Notes: generated from the letters alone by a model not told the origin. A stretch of 64,000 nucleotides of DNA from Polydactylus sextarius (GCA_016801845.1 CM028928.1:10088827-10152826), one strand, 5' to 3'; positions 12,274 through 24,217 are shown, counted from the first letter of the stretch. Numbers and translations are program-made.

Positions 12274-13515
12274 TGCAAACAGGAACAGGAACAAAGGCAC
12301 TCTAAATGTATGCGCTTATAATTGTGATTTTCTGCAACATCCAACGTTCCCACGTAATGCTGTATGTTTGGGAATGCATGGAGTGAGTTAATATGATTCT
12401 ATTGTAGTCGGGGATGAAAGATGTGAATGTGCGTGTGTTTCTGCATATATCTGTATGTGTGTGTGTCCATGCATGAGTGTGTGTGACTGGCAGGCCGGCT
12501 GAGGCCTGTGTTTTGCACGTCGCCCCAGGGAGTGCAGGTGAAAGCAATCTTGGTCCGTGAAAGCCGACGAGATGCGCCTTTCTGCACCCAGAGAGCCGGC
12601 GAGCTGATTTCTTTTTGATAGGCTCAAGCCCTGACACCAGCCCCCCTACCACCTCCACTCAAACCCCATATCAACGTCAAGCAAGGCCACAGCACTGGTT
12701 GTTCACATCTCAGCCGCCTATTCGTTAGCTAGTTGTAATGTATTCTGCAGTGCGTATGCAGCGCTATTCATGTCTGTAAATTGAACACACTATATATTGT
12801 CTGTCTTTCCCATGAGCCACACTAGTTTATGTCAGCTCCCTTCTGCACACACATAGATCATCTTTTTCACTTCCCTTGTCTCTCTCTATTCTCCCAGCTG
12901 CCCAGAAGCCAGAAAAGCCGAATGGTTTGGTGCATGGCTAAAATGATGAAATGCAGCCTAAATATACCTCATTTGTTTACTATTCAGTTACAGTCCTTGC
13001 ATGCACAATGATTAGCAGAAAATCATTTTTGGGGTTTAATGGAGAGGTATTTATGGCTTGATGAGTGTGCTGGGTTGGAGCGAATGCAAGGCCTAATCCT
13101 AATCTCAGAATAGACTAATGTATTAATTCTTCTTATAGATCCTGCACTGGATGAAACACAAGACTCAGTAGCAGTGGGCAGCTGATCCTGAGAATGTGAC
13201 TGGCATGCATCATGCTCGGTTTGTTGTTATCGCCTGGGATTTATGACTGAGATTTAGCGCTGATCTGTTCAGTGTTTGCTACTGTCAGCTGAGCTTTGGG
13301 TAAATGATTATTGTTATAATAGAGCTTTGGATATCATGTCTGACTGTGTGGCCTGTAGATATATAAGTTCTATGCCAAGGCTTATGCAAACTAGCTTTTT
13401 GTCCACCAATGTTGTCTGCTTATTTTGTATTGTGTGCCTGTTTGTTACAGTGTGTTGTTTTGAAGCCAATTTGATAAAACTCACAGCATAAACAGAGGCA
13501 CTGACAACTGACTGA

Positions 13516-13518
<3 letters not shown>

Positions 13519-13554
<36 letters not shown>
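13519..13554. repeat. (CA)18 microsatellite
   Basis: Perfect CA array. Confidence 0.95.
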
Positions 13555-13556
<2 letters not shown>

Positions 13557-13917
13557 ACGCACATGTCCCTTAGGGTGAAGAGCATTGACACTTATGACAG
13601 TTTATTATACAGTGACATGGCCAGTGAGCGGGGCTAAACATTTTACAATCTGTCTGAATGCTGCCAGTATTCATGCAGCTGCTTAAGACCCATTCTGCCA
13701 CCCAAAAATAAACAGTAACGGGTGGCTGAACCACCAAAACTCCATAGTACGTTCCCAATTTAACACTATTATATACCTATACAATAGTTTAGGTACAAAT
13801 GAAAACTAGCTGAATGACTTGAGAATATATTAACACCGTAAATGCTTCAGGGTAAGACTGATATTAGGCAGTGTTTTGTGTTTTTAAATCCCTCAAACAT
13901 ACACACACTGAGCAGGT

Positions 13918-14365
13918 CATTAGCACCATACTAACACTAGGTAGGGCCGTCCTTTGTTCTGTACTACAGATTCTTTGGTGGAATTAAGGTTCATGCCAAT
14001 GTGTCGAACTGTGCATTCATGCAGTGAATTTCGGATTCTCCTACATCCTACAAGGTGTTCTATTGGAGGCCACAAAGGTATACTGAACCTGCAGTCGTGT
14101 TTGTGGAACCACTTTGAGATGACTTTTACTTTGTGACATGATGCATTATCATTCTTGAAGTAGTCATGAGAAGGTAGTGCCATATAGAATCTTATAAGTG
14201 AATACACATGGTGACACTAACCCAATTGACAGATTAATGTGAATTAAGAGGTTCAAAGTGTTCATTGTGTTCATGTTCATTCGTTAGAGCTTGCTATGTT
14301 TTCCAGTCTTCAACTGTCCAGTTTTGGGCAAGACTTTGTCCACTGCAGCGACAGTTAGTTTTTGC
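13918..14365 (-). mobile_element. Tc1/mariner transposon fossil with transposase remnant
   Basis: On the minus strand a degenerate transposase is readable. The stretch FKNDNASCHKVKVISKWF matches the Tc1 catalytic region around the second Asp (family form DNAPCHKA...W). It is followed by WPPIEHL, the end of the usual WPPQSPDLNPIEHLW motif with the middle residues lost. The DNA continues on the plus strand through 'ttttccagtcttcaactgtc' (about 14298-14317), which resembles the antisense strand of fish Tc1-like elements. Terminal inverted repeats were not found and the N-terminal DNA-binding half is missing or unrecognisable, so the element is dead. A second repeat begins about 60 bases downstream. 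Confidence 0.75.
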
Positions 14366-14427
14366 ATCCATAGGCTTTACAGTTTGATGATTGTGTTGTG
14401 CATTGGAGATACTTTTAAACATTCATT

Positions 14428-14633
14428 AAATAGTAAATGGACTGGATTTATACAGGACTTCTTTATGACCACTCGAAGAACTTTACACTTCACATCCTAT
14501 TCACTTATCCACATATTGGTACACCAGTTTTGGGGACATATTACAATGTAGACTGGAGCAACCAGGAATCAAACTTTGCAACAACCTTTACATTAGTGAA
14601 CAACCTATTCTATAGGCCACAGCCATCCCTTGG
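14428..14633 (+). repeat. Degenerate teleost interspersed repeat (AAATGGACTGGATTTATA family)
   Basis: The segment starts GTAAATGGACTGGATTTATA, passes through 'gaactttacacttcacatcc' and 'tattcacttatccacatatt', and ends in 'aggccacagccatccc'. These are the landmarks, in the right order, of a repeat common in teleost genomes (family end GAGCCACAGCCGCC). Identification rests on remembered family landmarks. It has diverged heavily and lacks the central GC-rich part. It directly follows the Tc1 fossil. Confidence 0.65.
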
Positions 14634-14736
14634 GTTATCTGTATAGTAGTCACTGAGATGACATTTGCTCTTTTTAATGTTTGATGTGAACTTCAACTGA
14701 AGGTCCTGACAAGTATCTGTATACATCAGATAAACA

Positions 14737-14739
<3 letters not shown>

Positions 14740-14772
<33 letters not shown>
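14740..14772. repeat. (TA)16 microsatellite
   Basis: Perfect AT/TA array 100 bases after the interspersed repeat. Confidence 0.95.
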
Positions 14773-14777
<5 letters not shown>

Positions 14778-15920
14778 TGCTTATTGCATATCACTTACTG
14801 ATTAATGTTAGTAGAAAATATACATATTTATTAAGGTTTTAACATTTCTTGGTATGGTAAACTCAAGCAATATTAATATTATAAAACTCTGAAGAGAAGC
14901 TTTTACACAATTTAAAAAGACAGACAATCTTACAATATTATTTCTTACAGCTATGGCAGCCAGTCACTCATCTTTCTGGCCAGCCAGTCATATCAGCATC
15001 TTAGCTGACCCCCTAGCTAAAATGGAAATGTGCGTTAGTGCCAGTTGTTGGAGACTGTTGGGGGACTTAGCCATTACACTGTTGAGATAAAGTAACAGGC
15101 CTAAGCCTTGCCTGGTGAAATGACACATCCCCCCCACCTTCCTTTTCCTGTACAATTGCCATAATATTGTGTTTCTATCCTGGGCCTGTAACCTTTGATT
15201 AAATTAGTCCAGTATTGCCTGGGTCCTTTTCTAAACTGTAGGCACTGGAGAGCTACTTAACGGACCCTGTCCCTCGGAGGGAAGAAACTGCTTGAGCTCA
15301 CAAGTGTACGGCCACAGAAATATCAAACCGCTCACACTCTCTTTCTATCCCTCCCTTTCTCTCCTTTTCCCTCTTTCTCTTTTCATTTACACCATTTTGC
15401 CCTCACTCCTTGTCTCTGCTTAAGTTCTCCCTCTGTGTGTGTAAACTGTATGTTTGTATGTGTGTGTATGTAAGTCAATCCATCACGCTCTGTCACTCTC
15501 CAGGTGAGGCACACATTATAAGATGTCAAAGAAAGAACAGCAAAATGACATTTTGTTGTTGTTATTTTTCAAATCTATGAACTGTTGGAGCTGCACACTG
15601 AATGACAGCATAAATCAACAGATCAAAATTGCATTTTGTTCAAGGAAGTGGGATTAATGTGGGGAGAAGGCAACAGACATGGCATTGGTCAAACGTCAAT
15701 CAGTTGTAGGCCTTGGTTAAATGAAATGGCACTTCTCGTTCACACTGTGTTATTTACTATAGAGCAGCAGCAAGCTTTACCTCAGGGGTCCCATATTTTC
15801 CTCTCTGATGTGTATGGCTTAATAATTTATACAGTTTTTCACTGGCCTTTCATTAATTCCATCATGTACCACTCAAGAAATATTGAAAACTTTTGTTCTT
15901 TTGTTATGAACCCTCTTTTG

Positions 15921-15982
15921 TTTTTTTTTTTTTTTTTTTGCCATGACTTGGTGCCGTAAAGAAAAGAAAAAAAAAAAAAAAA
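15921..15982. repeat. T19 and A16 runs in inverted arrangement
   Basis: T19 (15921-15939) and A16 (15967-15982), separated by 27 bases, could pair into a long A/T stem. Confidence 0.8.
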
Positions 15983-18209
15983 CTGGAGGAGAACTTATTC
16001 ATGTTAGAATCCTGGAAAGATTAACAAAAGTTAAATTGCCAGGAAATCATTTTGTTTTGACAAATGATGAAAATGACAAAATCCTAGGCATTTAATATGC
16101 ATTCATGTGTTTTACCATGACAGCGCCCTCTTTATTAGAGCTCTTTTCATTTAACTAACACTATGAGCAACATCTATGTGGGCACAATAACTTATTTATG
16201 ATATCAATTGTCAAAGCTTCAGTGGCAGCTGTTTCTACTCTCTTTCTGAGTGGAATACAAACCTGAGCATACTTTTAGTATCTATTTTTCCTATTAAATG
16301 CCCTATTAATGAAGGCTGTGGATTGTCAGCAGCATTTTTTTTTTGTTTTTTTGTTTTTGGACATTTGGACATGCACATAATCTTGGGATCTGGGATAGAT
16401 GACTAGCTATAGCTACAAGTGTATTATGTCCTTGACTAAGCTTCCAGTAGTTTGAAGTAGCACAGCTGCTTTCAGGAATAGCTCAGTGCGTAGGTTGTGT
16501 GCATAGCAAAGAGGACAAGAGAAATAGAGAGAGCAAGCAAGAGATGGTACAGACACGCAAGGGTGGGGCCATTTATGTTCTGCTTTTATCCCAGTAGTGG
16601 AGGTAGTCACAGAGCTGATTCCACATCTGTGTTATAGGGAGAACTGTGACACACTCTGAAGGAGTTGTGTTACATGCCATGGTTCTGATTATACAACACA
16701 TAAAATCATAAAGGGTGGCATTATATTAGTATCTTTTAATTCTGTGAAAACAAGCCAAGGCGGCCTAATAAGGGATCTTTTGAAGTGAAGTAGGATTTTT
16801 ATAAAAGCAAGGCCAGAGAAACTGAAAGAGGGCAGGTGTGTGAGCTTATCTACCAGAGCAGAGATTAGAAGTTAAGAGTATGTATAGATAGGAATGTAGT
16901 AGTGTAATATGTATGCTGTTGAAGCTATTTTTCTGCTTCTAAATGTTACAACTCCACATGACCCAAACAAAGTTTCCACGTCTTGTCAACATTGGCTATG
17001 ATGCAGAACACAGATATTTCCTGTGGCTCCAGTCCAATGGGAAAATACTGTAAATGATTTGCATTGTCAGTGTCATGGTATGATTTGCATCAATGTTATT
17101 TTTTTTTTTTTTACATTTTTTCTTTGCATATTTGATAGGTTTACTGTTAACTCCAAGAGGATAATATTTCTTTAAGTCAGGAAGGACAGAGATGTGGGGA
17201 CGTCCCAGCAGAGATGCTGCTTCACAACAGTGTCATGGGAAATTCTCAGGAGAGATACAAAATCACGAAACAGGACAGGCTTTGTTACTGCTGTCATGAA
17301 AAGGTGTACTCATCTTATTGGTGTATGATATTCAATATACAGTTTCAGTTTGAATGTTTGTCAAGAATGGTTGACAAAGCTGTCAATCTAACAAAATCCC
17401 TATTGAAAAATTGAAAGATAATATTGACATGAAATCAAGCAGCCTGACTCAGCCACAGTGTTGCTTGCAGTCATCTTCTCCTGAATGACTTTGAGGTTTT
17501 TTTCTTTCTGTCCGGCAGTGGAAGCTTCCCCATATCTGTCATTGTGGTTGCCTTCCCACAGTTATCTGTCTGATTACTCCTATCCGCAGGCCAGTTAATA
17601 CAGGAAGGAATCACATCAAAAACCTTCTAAATTACTGTTCTGTGTATGAAAAGGGTGTGTGTACATGTACAAAATGTATTTGTGCATCTCTGATTAGGTG
17701 TGTGTTTATATGTGTCTGTGTAATTAAAGATGATGTGTGAAATCCAAAACTCAAACAGGATGTGCAAATAAATGACTTCCAGCCAGGGTTGGCTCTCGCT
17801 GAAATGAATCACCTTGTCAAACTGTGGCGGTATATGGCTAATAATAACACAAAGCTCTGAGTGGTGAGAGGAGTCACTCATTTGAACAGTGAGAAAAACG
17901 AGAGACACATAGAGGTTACAAGTTAATCAGACAGTGGAGCAGTGAGGCAGGATATCACTGAGGAGTATATTCCACTGGAAAGCTTCACCATCTAAAAAAG
18001 CTTGACATCTACTCTTGTAAAATGATTGATTGCATAAATGTCTTCAGTTGACATATCCAGAGATAATCACTTTATAGACTGCGTATTCTGGATTTGCCAT
18101 TGAATAATAGACCTTAAGAGATGATCGCCTGCAACCTTCTATCTGGAGTTTTAAAATAACTCTAAATAACTTTGGTAAACCACTGAATGTTTTCTGAAGC
18201 ATCAAAATG

Positions 18210-18250
18210 AAAAAAACAAAACAAAACAAACAAACAAACAAAAAAAAAAC
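18210..18250. repeat. A-rich (CAAA)n tract
   Basis: A runs with CAAA and CAAAA units. Confidence 0.85.
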
Positions 18251-18387
18251 AATGCAGCGTCAAAGTGCAAGATCTAATATTTCTCGCAAACCACTGAAAT
18301 GTTTTAAGGATGTAACATTTCCATAGACAAATGTTGTAGTACACCCTGCTGTCACTCACGACCCCAGCTACTGCTAGTGCCATGCAG

Positions 18388-18413
18388 GTGTGTGTGCATG
18401 TGTGCACACACAC
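18388..18413. repeat. Perfect 11-bp inverted repeat
   Basis: GTGTGTGTGCA (18388-18398) and TGCACACACAC (18403-18413) are exact reverse complements around a TGTG loop. Confidence 0.85.
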
Positions 18414-18485
18414 TAGGGACCTGGTGGAGTAAGATGGAGCACCACCCGCCCACAGATCCCTAATGGGAGGTCTATGCACCTGGGT

Positions 18486-18489
<4 letters not shown>

Positions 18490-18534
<45 letters not shown>
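18490..18534. repeat. (CA)n microsatellite
   Basis: Perfect CA to 18530, then TACAC. Confidence 0.95.
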
Positions 18535-18535
<1 letters not shown>

Positions 18536-18836
18536 TTCACTGCTCACACATCATATTTCATGTCAGTGGGCATTTGATCGTAGACATGGGATATGACAAC
18601 ATGACAAGGTAGAGCGGGCTTTTTCTACAAGGTGACATAACAGCACATAAGCTGTTATGTATGTGTGAGTCTGTGTCTGTGTCCAAGTGCATCTGTGTCT
18701 GTTTCTATGCCCACACTTTTCACACATGTCAACACACAAAAGCCACATGGGAGGTCATTGAGAGCTGCAGCAGCTGTGGAATATGTTATTCAAATGGTGT
18801 GTGACTGTTTGTGTGTTTGTGTGTTGCGGCATTAAT

Positions 18837-18838
<2 letters not shown>

Positions 18839-18905
<67 letters not shown>
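18839..18905. repeat. (GT)33 microsatellite
   Basis: Perfect GT array over 67 bases. Confidence 0.95.
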
Positions 18906-18906
<1 letters not shown>

Positions 18907-19489
18907 ACATGCACGTTATCATCTCTGCTTGTAGGAATAAACAGCATTGATGTGTCTCTGTGGGGAGCTTATGGAGAATCACTTACCTCTCTGCGTTTAC
19001 TGCTCTTCTCACTACAGAGTATTAGAGCTGGATAGGAAAACATTAAATAGACTCAGATTACTGTTTAAAATAATAATCATGGGATTTATTTCTCAGATAA
19101 ACACACTGAAGACATAAAAAGTGGCCAGTATCTGTGCTTGTTGGCCAATCTAAAATGATATAATGACAAATGTCTCTTCTATTTAATGAATAATTGGATG
19201 ATAGTGGTAGAAAACTGACCTAATGTAACAACTGACTAACTCTTACGCCATATTTCAGTTCACACTGTAGCAAATTCTGCACACAAACTAGCTTGTGAAG
19301 AAGGGAAAGGTGACACATCGTTCATTATTATCTTTCTCTCTCCAGCAGATAATCCAAAGAATTGTTTCAGGCTTTTTGACACTTGCCATAGGCAGCTCTA
19401 CTGTGTGTTGCTGACTTTATTTTGCACCAGCTTGGTTCGCTTCCTTCTGGATCTGTGTATATTTGTGTGTTCATATGTGTGTGTATAGT

Positions 19490-19750
19490 TGGCTCCCTAG
19501 CCTGTGTCTAGCCTTTGCGGCATGGGCCAGGGCTCTGCGGCTGCCCCGAGGCCACCATTGTCCCCGGTCTCCACAGCCCAGTGGCCACAGATGTTCTCCG
19601 TTTGATACCGTGTTCTCTGCACATATTCCCCACTCCCCTAGATGTGTGGGTGGCCAAGCGGGTGCCCTGTTGTGTGCCACTCTTGCACGGCATTTGCCGC
19701 TCAGTGCATGCACGTGACACCGAAAGGGGAAAGCCATCGCGTCTACAGTT
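19490..19750. other. GC- and CpG-richer pocket
   Basis: This 260-bp pocket stands out from AT-rich surroundings, with many C/G runs and more than ten CpGs. Frames are open on both strands, including part of a 151-codon minus frame, but none has a recognisable product. It may be conserved, exonic or a GC-rich repeat. Confidence 0.3.
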
Positions 19751-20461
19751 TTAATCCCACCACCATACATAATGGAACAGAAGTAGCGCCAAGTGGAGAA
19801 GGAAGCTTTGTGTGAGGACAGAGGGAAAGCAGAAGCACACTGAGATGTTGTTGTTGAGGAAAAGAAAAAGACTTTAGAAGCTGAATTTACATCTCTCCCC
19901 CACTTCCATGTCATGTGGGTGTACATGTGTGTTCCTTACATGTAGTTCATCAGAGAGGATTGATCTGGCAGCTCAGTGGGACAAACTGGTTGTTTATATA
20001 ATAATAGATGTGATGACGGACAGTGGCAGACTTTGGCGTCCCAGCTGAAGTGTAATACACACAAAGATACATTTTCCATTTCCTGTTTACCTTCATCTAA
20101 AGATCATTGAGCTTCTACTATCCAGGGAAGATTTAGCAAGTATTTTAACTTAAAGACCTCTCATTGTAAGCCATGACTAGCTGAGAATTTGAGTTAGGGG
20201 ATCACCATTAATCATATATTCCCTCATAGTTTGTGTAGTACCTCTGATTATAACTAACAAGTCTCAATTGTTCTTTTCTCTTTTTTCAAATGAAATACTG
20301 ATACGACATATACACTGATACACTGATACGACGATATGTGTGTTTAATTATACAGCTCCACCTAAGGGAAAATTGCTGTATGTTGTGTCTTTACCTTTGA
20401 TCACTCTGCTTGCTCACAAACTGAACTGTTTGTCTTAGAGTTTCTGTTTTCCTGTCTAACA

Positions 20462-20507
20462 ACTGACTTTGTTTAAAGTACTGACTTTGTTTAAAGTACC
20501 GACTTTG
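20462..20507. repeat. 18-bp tandem repeat, 2.6 copies
   Basis: The unit ACTGACTTTGTTTAAAGT occurs twice exactly and a third time as a partial copy with one change. Confidence 0.9.
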
Positions 20508-21275
20508 CAACAGGTTGTAGAGAACTTCACAGAAGTGTCACCTCAGTGGCGTGATCTTTGCATGAGATAATACCATCAATGGTCATCTTCTGACAGACAC
20601 AAAACATGCTTTACCAGTTTGGTTATGTAACAGTGTCCATTAACCTGTCACTTTAGAAATAAAATGCATACCAGATAGAACTATTTATGAGGGCAATGAA
20701 GTTGGAATTGATGACAGCTCTTGTTTATGAGTGCAATGACATATACTCCAAAAGTTTCAAAGTCTAATGAGAAATCTACAGAGAAGACAATAATATGTGG
20801 AATTATTGTAATTTCAGGGTTTATGTTTAAATGACTCTAAGTAGGAGCTCTGCCCAAACCAGCTGGGGAAGTTACAGTTGGTAATGTGACAAGAGACAAA
20901 TGATGACTGTTGTACTTTGCATAATATACAGTATATGTGATCTGTTTGATGCATTGTCTCTGCATCAGGAATGAGAAGATGGCTATTCCAGAATGAGCTC
21001 ATAATCTGATGGAAATGAGAACCGCAAATGCAGAGAGAGATGTACACAGATGTACGAGCAAAAAAGTAGTTGAATAGAGAGGAAAGAGACGCCATTTTCT
21101 CCAGCTCCAAGACACAGTCTAGTCTTAATCAAAATCCCACACAGGAAGAACACTTGAGTAGCTTAATCAAAGATCAGCCTGCTCGGTATTAATAATAGAG
21201 CAGAGTGCTGAAATGGAGTTTTACTTATTCAACACTGCACTTATTTGCCTCATATACCTTTAGAGTATATTAGGC

Positions 21276-21366
21276 TCTCCCTCTCTCTCTCGCTCTCTCT
21301 GTGTGTGTGTGTGTGTGTGTGCGTGTGTGACAACACTTCTCGTCTATTCTAAAAAAAAAAAAAAAA
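21276..21366. repeat. (CT)n(GT)n array followed by A16
   Basis: CT tract to 21300, GT tract to 21329 with one GC, 20 bases of ordinary sequence, then A16 at 21351-21366. Confidence 0.9.
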
Positions 21367-21674
21367 TTAGAATCTGATGTTTTCCTTGTGTTGAGTGAAT
21401 TGGAGATTTGATCAAAACATATTTTTTTATCCCCTCATTCATGTATTTAATTTAAATTTAAAATCTTTGTAGGTCTAAAAATGTTACATTATTGCATATT
21501 TAAGACCTATTTCTGTTGGTGTGTGTTTACATTATTTGGAATAAGTAAACAAATGTAGACAATTGCGGAATAACGTGTATAGTCACTTGGCACAATATCC
21601 TTACTTGAGTGACATTTAACTGAAAGCGTAATATATTCTTAACTGATGCAGTTTTTTTGTTGGCTAAATGCAAC

Positions 21675-21679
<5 letters not shown>

Positions 21680-21718
<39 letters not shown>
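21680..21718. repeat. (GT)19 microsatellite
   Basis: Perfect GT array. Confidence 0.95.
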
Positions 21719-21722
<4 letters not shown>

Positions 21723-22219
21723 GTGCAAGAGTAGCCCTTCATTCCCACAAAAGTCCTGTGAACATATACCAGACTGCAAATACTCAAAGGAGCATTACAT
21801 AAACATAATTTCTAAAAGTCAAAGTTGGATTGGATGTTGAGAGTCCAAAACTAGATGAACCTGATCTGACATGCACACTGTATAGTAATAGGGTGATATC
21901 ATGAAAATGTTAAATTGCCTTCTAATGACATGATTGTGAGGAAAACTTCACTTCACTACTGAAACTGACTACTAAAGCTGCTTGTCGTTGCTGTTCTCTG
22001 GCAGCAGTGTCCAGTATGAGGTATTTCTGGCAATGAAACTATGGGCCCTAATTAGGTTTAATAATAAATGACAGCATTCGTTGTCACCTGTTTTTTTGGT
22101 ACTGTGGCTCGGTAAGCATTTTTCACACTATCCCGAATGCATAACTCATGTTATTTTATTATCTGTGCATCTTGCCCCACCACACCTCAACCCCTTACCC
22201 CATTCCTAATTCCCTACAG

Positions 22220-22313
22220 CGATCTCTCAACTGCTCCCAGAGAGAACAGAGGACACTTCGCAACATCACACCTGCTTCCCCCAAGGGCAGCATGGCTTGG
22301 GAAAGTATCTGTG
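22220..22313 (+). CDS. Weak exon candidate, 94 bp
   Basis: CCCTACAG at 22212-22219 is an acceptor behind a C/T-rich stretch, and TGTG|GTAGGC at 22313/22314 is a usable donor. One open frame reads RSLNCSQREQRTLRNITPAS and continues to MAWESICG, with two N-glycosylation sequons (NCS, NIT). The other two frames are open too. The donor is mediocre and nothing identifies the product, so this is weak. Confidence 0.13.
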
Positions 22314-22959
22314 GTAGGCTTGACTTTCTCTCTCTTTTCACTCTCCATAACTTGCTACACTTGAGATGGTATGTGTTTTTGGAAAGCGAGTCAGAAGGGC
22401 CAAACCGCAGCACGCTGGAAGCTACCAATGTTTTAATGATCTCATGACTAATTTTCCCAGCCAATAAGCTAAAGCACAAAGCGCTGGATGTTCAGAATAA
22501 CAGACTTGCCCTCTAAATTAGTTATTTATTTAAATAGGCTGACCTACATCTTGTCTGGGTCACATAGAAACACTTTGCATATGTAGTTTGCTGTTTCAAA
22601 CCCAAGCAAGATTTTCTAGTATTTTATTTTCTGGTAATCTTTCAAGCACGGCTTGAAGATATGCAGGGTGCTTATACTGTGTCATAATTCTGCATTTTCC
22701 TTGAAGGATATTCCCCATAACTTGAAGTTGTGAACATGTGGGTTTACCTCTTAAGGCCCATAATTCCTTTGAGACAAAAGGAAAAACTGAGGAATTTAGA
22801 GGAAATGAAACATAAAAGCATGTCTGGTCATGTCACTCCAGGACTCAGAGCTAGCAACCTAAAGACAAAACATGCAGGCGTTACATAGGATTATTGAAGA
22901 CAACCTGAGCAGACAATAGTCTCTTCTGATACAGATTCGTGCAGTGACACTAACAATGG

Positions 22960-23290
22960 ACATGTGTGGCGTGGAGATAGGCAGGCGTCAGCTAATTAGC
23001 TCAGTAGGAACACCCTATTGTCTATGGTTCGGAATAACTGCTCTTCAATGGCACTTCACTTGTAGATTGCCACGCTTGCAGACCGGGATTGATGTGGCGG
23101 AGCTATTGTTGAGCTAAATGCTATTAACTTTTAAGCCGAGCGACACATAAAAGTGAAGCTGGTGTAAATTACAATTCCTCTGCACATAATCCACTTGCTG
23201 ATGGAAGACATTACAGCGGCCTTGTGTCTTGACAACAGATTATGATGATGGCTTTACCCTACCCCACTTGCAAACAGGAGAAGCTACGGG
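22960..23290. promoter_or_regulatory. Candidate regulatory or exon-flanking element
   Basis: A complex, CpG-bearing block with AGCTAATTAGCT (22989-23000, a perfect 12-bp palindrome) and ATTACAATTCC. It lies just upstream of the 23397 exon candidate. Confidence 0.25.
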
Positions 23291-23396
23291 ATTTTTGTTT
23301 TTATCCGCCCCATCCCTTCTTCATCTTCTTTCTCTCTCTCCCTCCCTCCCTAACTCATTCCTTTCCTGTCCTCCTGTTCTCCCATTGATCTCACAG

Positions 23397-23456
23397 TGTT
23401 ATTCAGTATCTGCCAATGGTGCATGCCTGCAGGGGGGCCACCAAATCCATTATCAG
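23397..23456 (+). CDS. Candidate symmetric 60-bp cassette exon
   Basis: A long pyrimidine-rich stretch (23320-23390) ending in CTCACAG gives an excellent acceptor. CAG|GTAGGA at 23456/23457 is a good donor. The enclosed 60 bases are a multiple of three and read CYSVSANGACLQGGHQIHYQ in phase 0, which would suit an alternatively used cassette exon. All three frames are open, so the reading frame cannot be chosen from the sequence alone. It sits just downstream of complex DNA at 22.96-23.29 kb that looks conserved. No family is recognised. Confidence 0.22.
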
Positions 23457-24139
23457 GTAGGACAACAGTTTCCACTCTCTTTCCCTCATACTGTACATTA
23501 TATGGAGGGAGGGAAAAGAAGGAGGAGAGATGGGAAGAGCCAAAGACTGCAGTCGGTTTTTAAGAACTAGATTAAGTGCCAATGGAAATATAAATTAAAC
23601 ACCATAAACAACAGTTTAAAAATACAAGTGTATTTTATACCACATTTGCAAGAGTGCAATCCTGCATAACAACAACAACAGAAAAAAATGCTGCTCACAT
23701 ACAGTACATGCTTTATTTGTACTGTGGCGTTCTCAACATATTTTCAGGCTTAAGTTAATTAGTACAGAGAAATGTATCATCAAGGCATGTTGGCACAACA
23801 AAGTTAAATAGGGTCAAATGACTTCAAAGGTGTGTAATTTATTTTGACACCTCAGCAAAGTATTACCTGTACAACTACAGGCATGAAAATAGATGAAGCA
23901 TAAGCAGGGTATGTCAAGTGAGTGAGTTTTTTTTTTTTTGTTCTAAGCAGATAATAGTTGATAAACTCATATCTGAAGCTGATTGCTCATTGTGCCAGAA
24001 TGAACTGAGACAAACTGTACATACAGTTCCTTGCTTAACAGCTCTAGTCGTTCCTCTCCAGGTGTGTATGTGTGTGTTTCTGTGAGTGTCAGGAAGACAA
24101 GCCAGACCCCTGACCCACTGGCAACTCGTAGCTTTTACA

Positions 24140-24140
<1 letters not shown>

Positions 24141-24216
<76 letters not shown>
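24141..24216. repeat. (CA)38 microsatellite
   Basis: Perfect CA array of 76 bases, the longest pure CA run in the window. Confidence 0.95.

Positions 24217-24217
<1 letters not shown>

Larger units (their letters stand above)
11899..13917. other. Putative intron start after the signal-peptide exon
   Basis: The sequence is CpG-richer to about 12030 and again at 12480-12660. Two acceptor-like sites, ending at 12897 and 13138, would continue the signal-peptide frame for 14 and 15 codons before stops. No donor follows them convincingly. Confidence 0.3.
14773..18387. other. No gene recognised
   Basis: AT-rich unique sequence with T/A runs and a pyrimidine tract at 15340-15410. I see no supported gene. 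Confidence 0.5.
18906..22219. other. No confirmed gene
   Basis: Unique sequence with the GC pocket and the 18-bp tandem repeat. A good acceptor ends at 19345 and is followed by 46 open codons (19348-19485) but no clear donor. Confidence 0.4.

Noticed and set aside
16478..16520. A-box-like ATAGCTCAGTGCGTAGGTTG
   Set aside because: No B box or tRNA fold follows.
22998..23035. tRNA-like TAGCTCAGTAGG followed by GGTTCGGAATA
   Set aside because: Box spacing is too short and no cloverleaf can be drawn; not a tRNA gene or a clear SINE.
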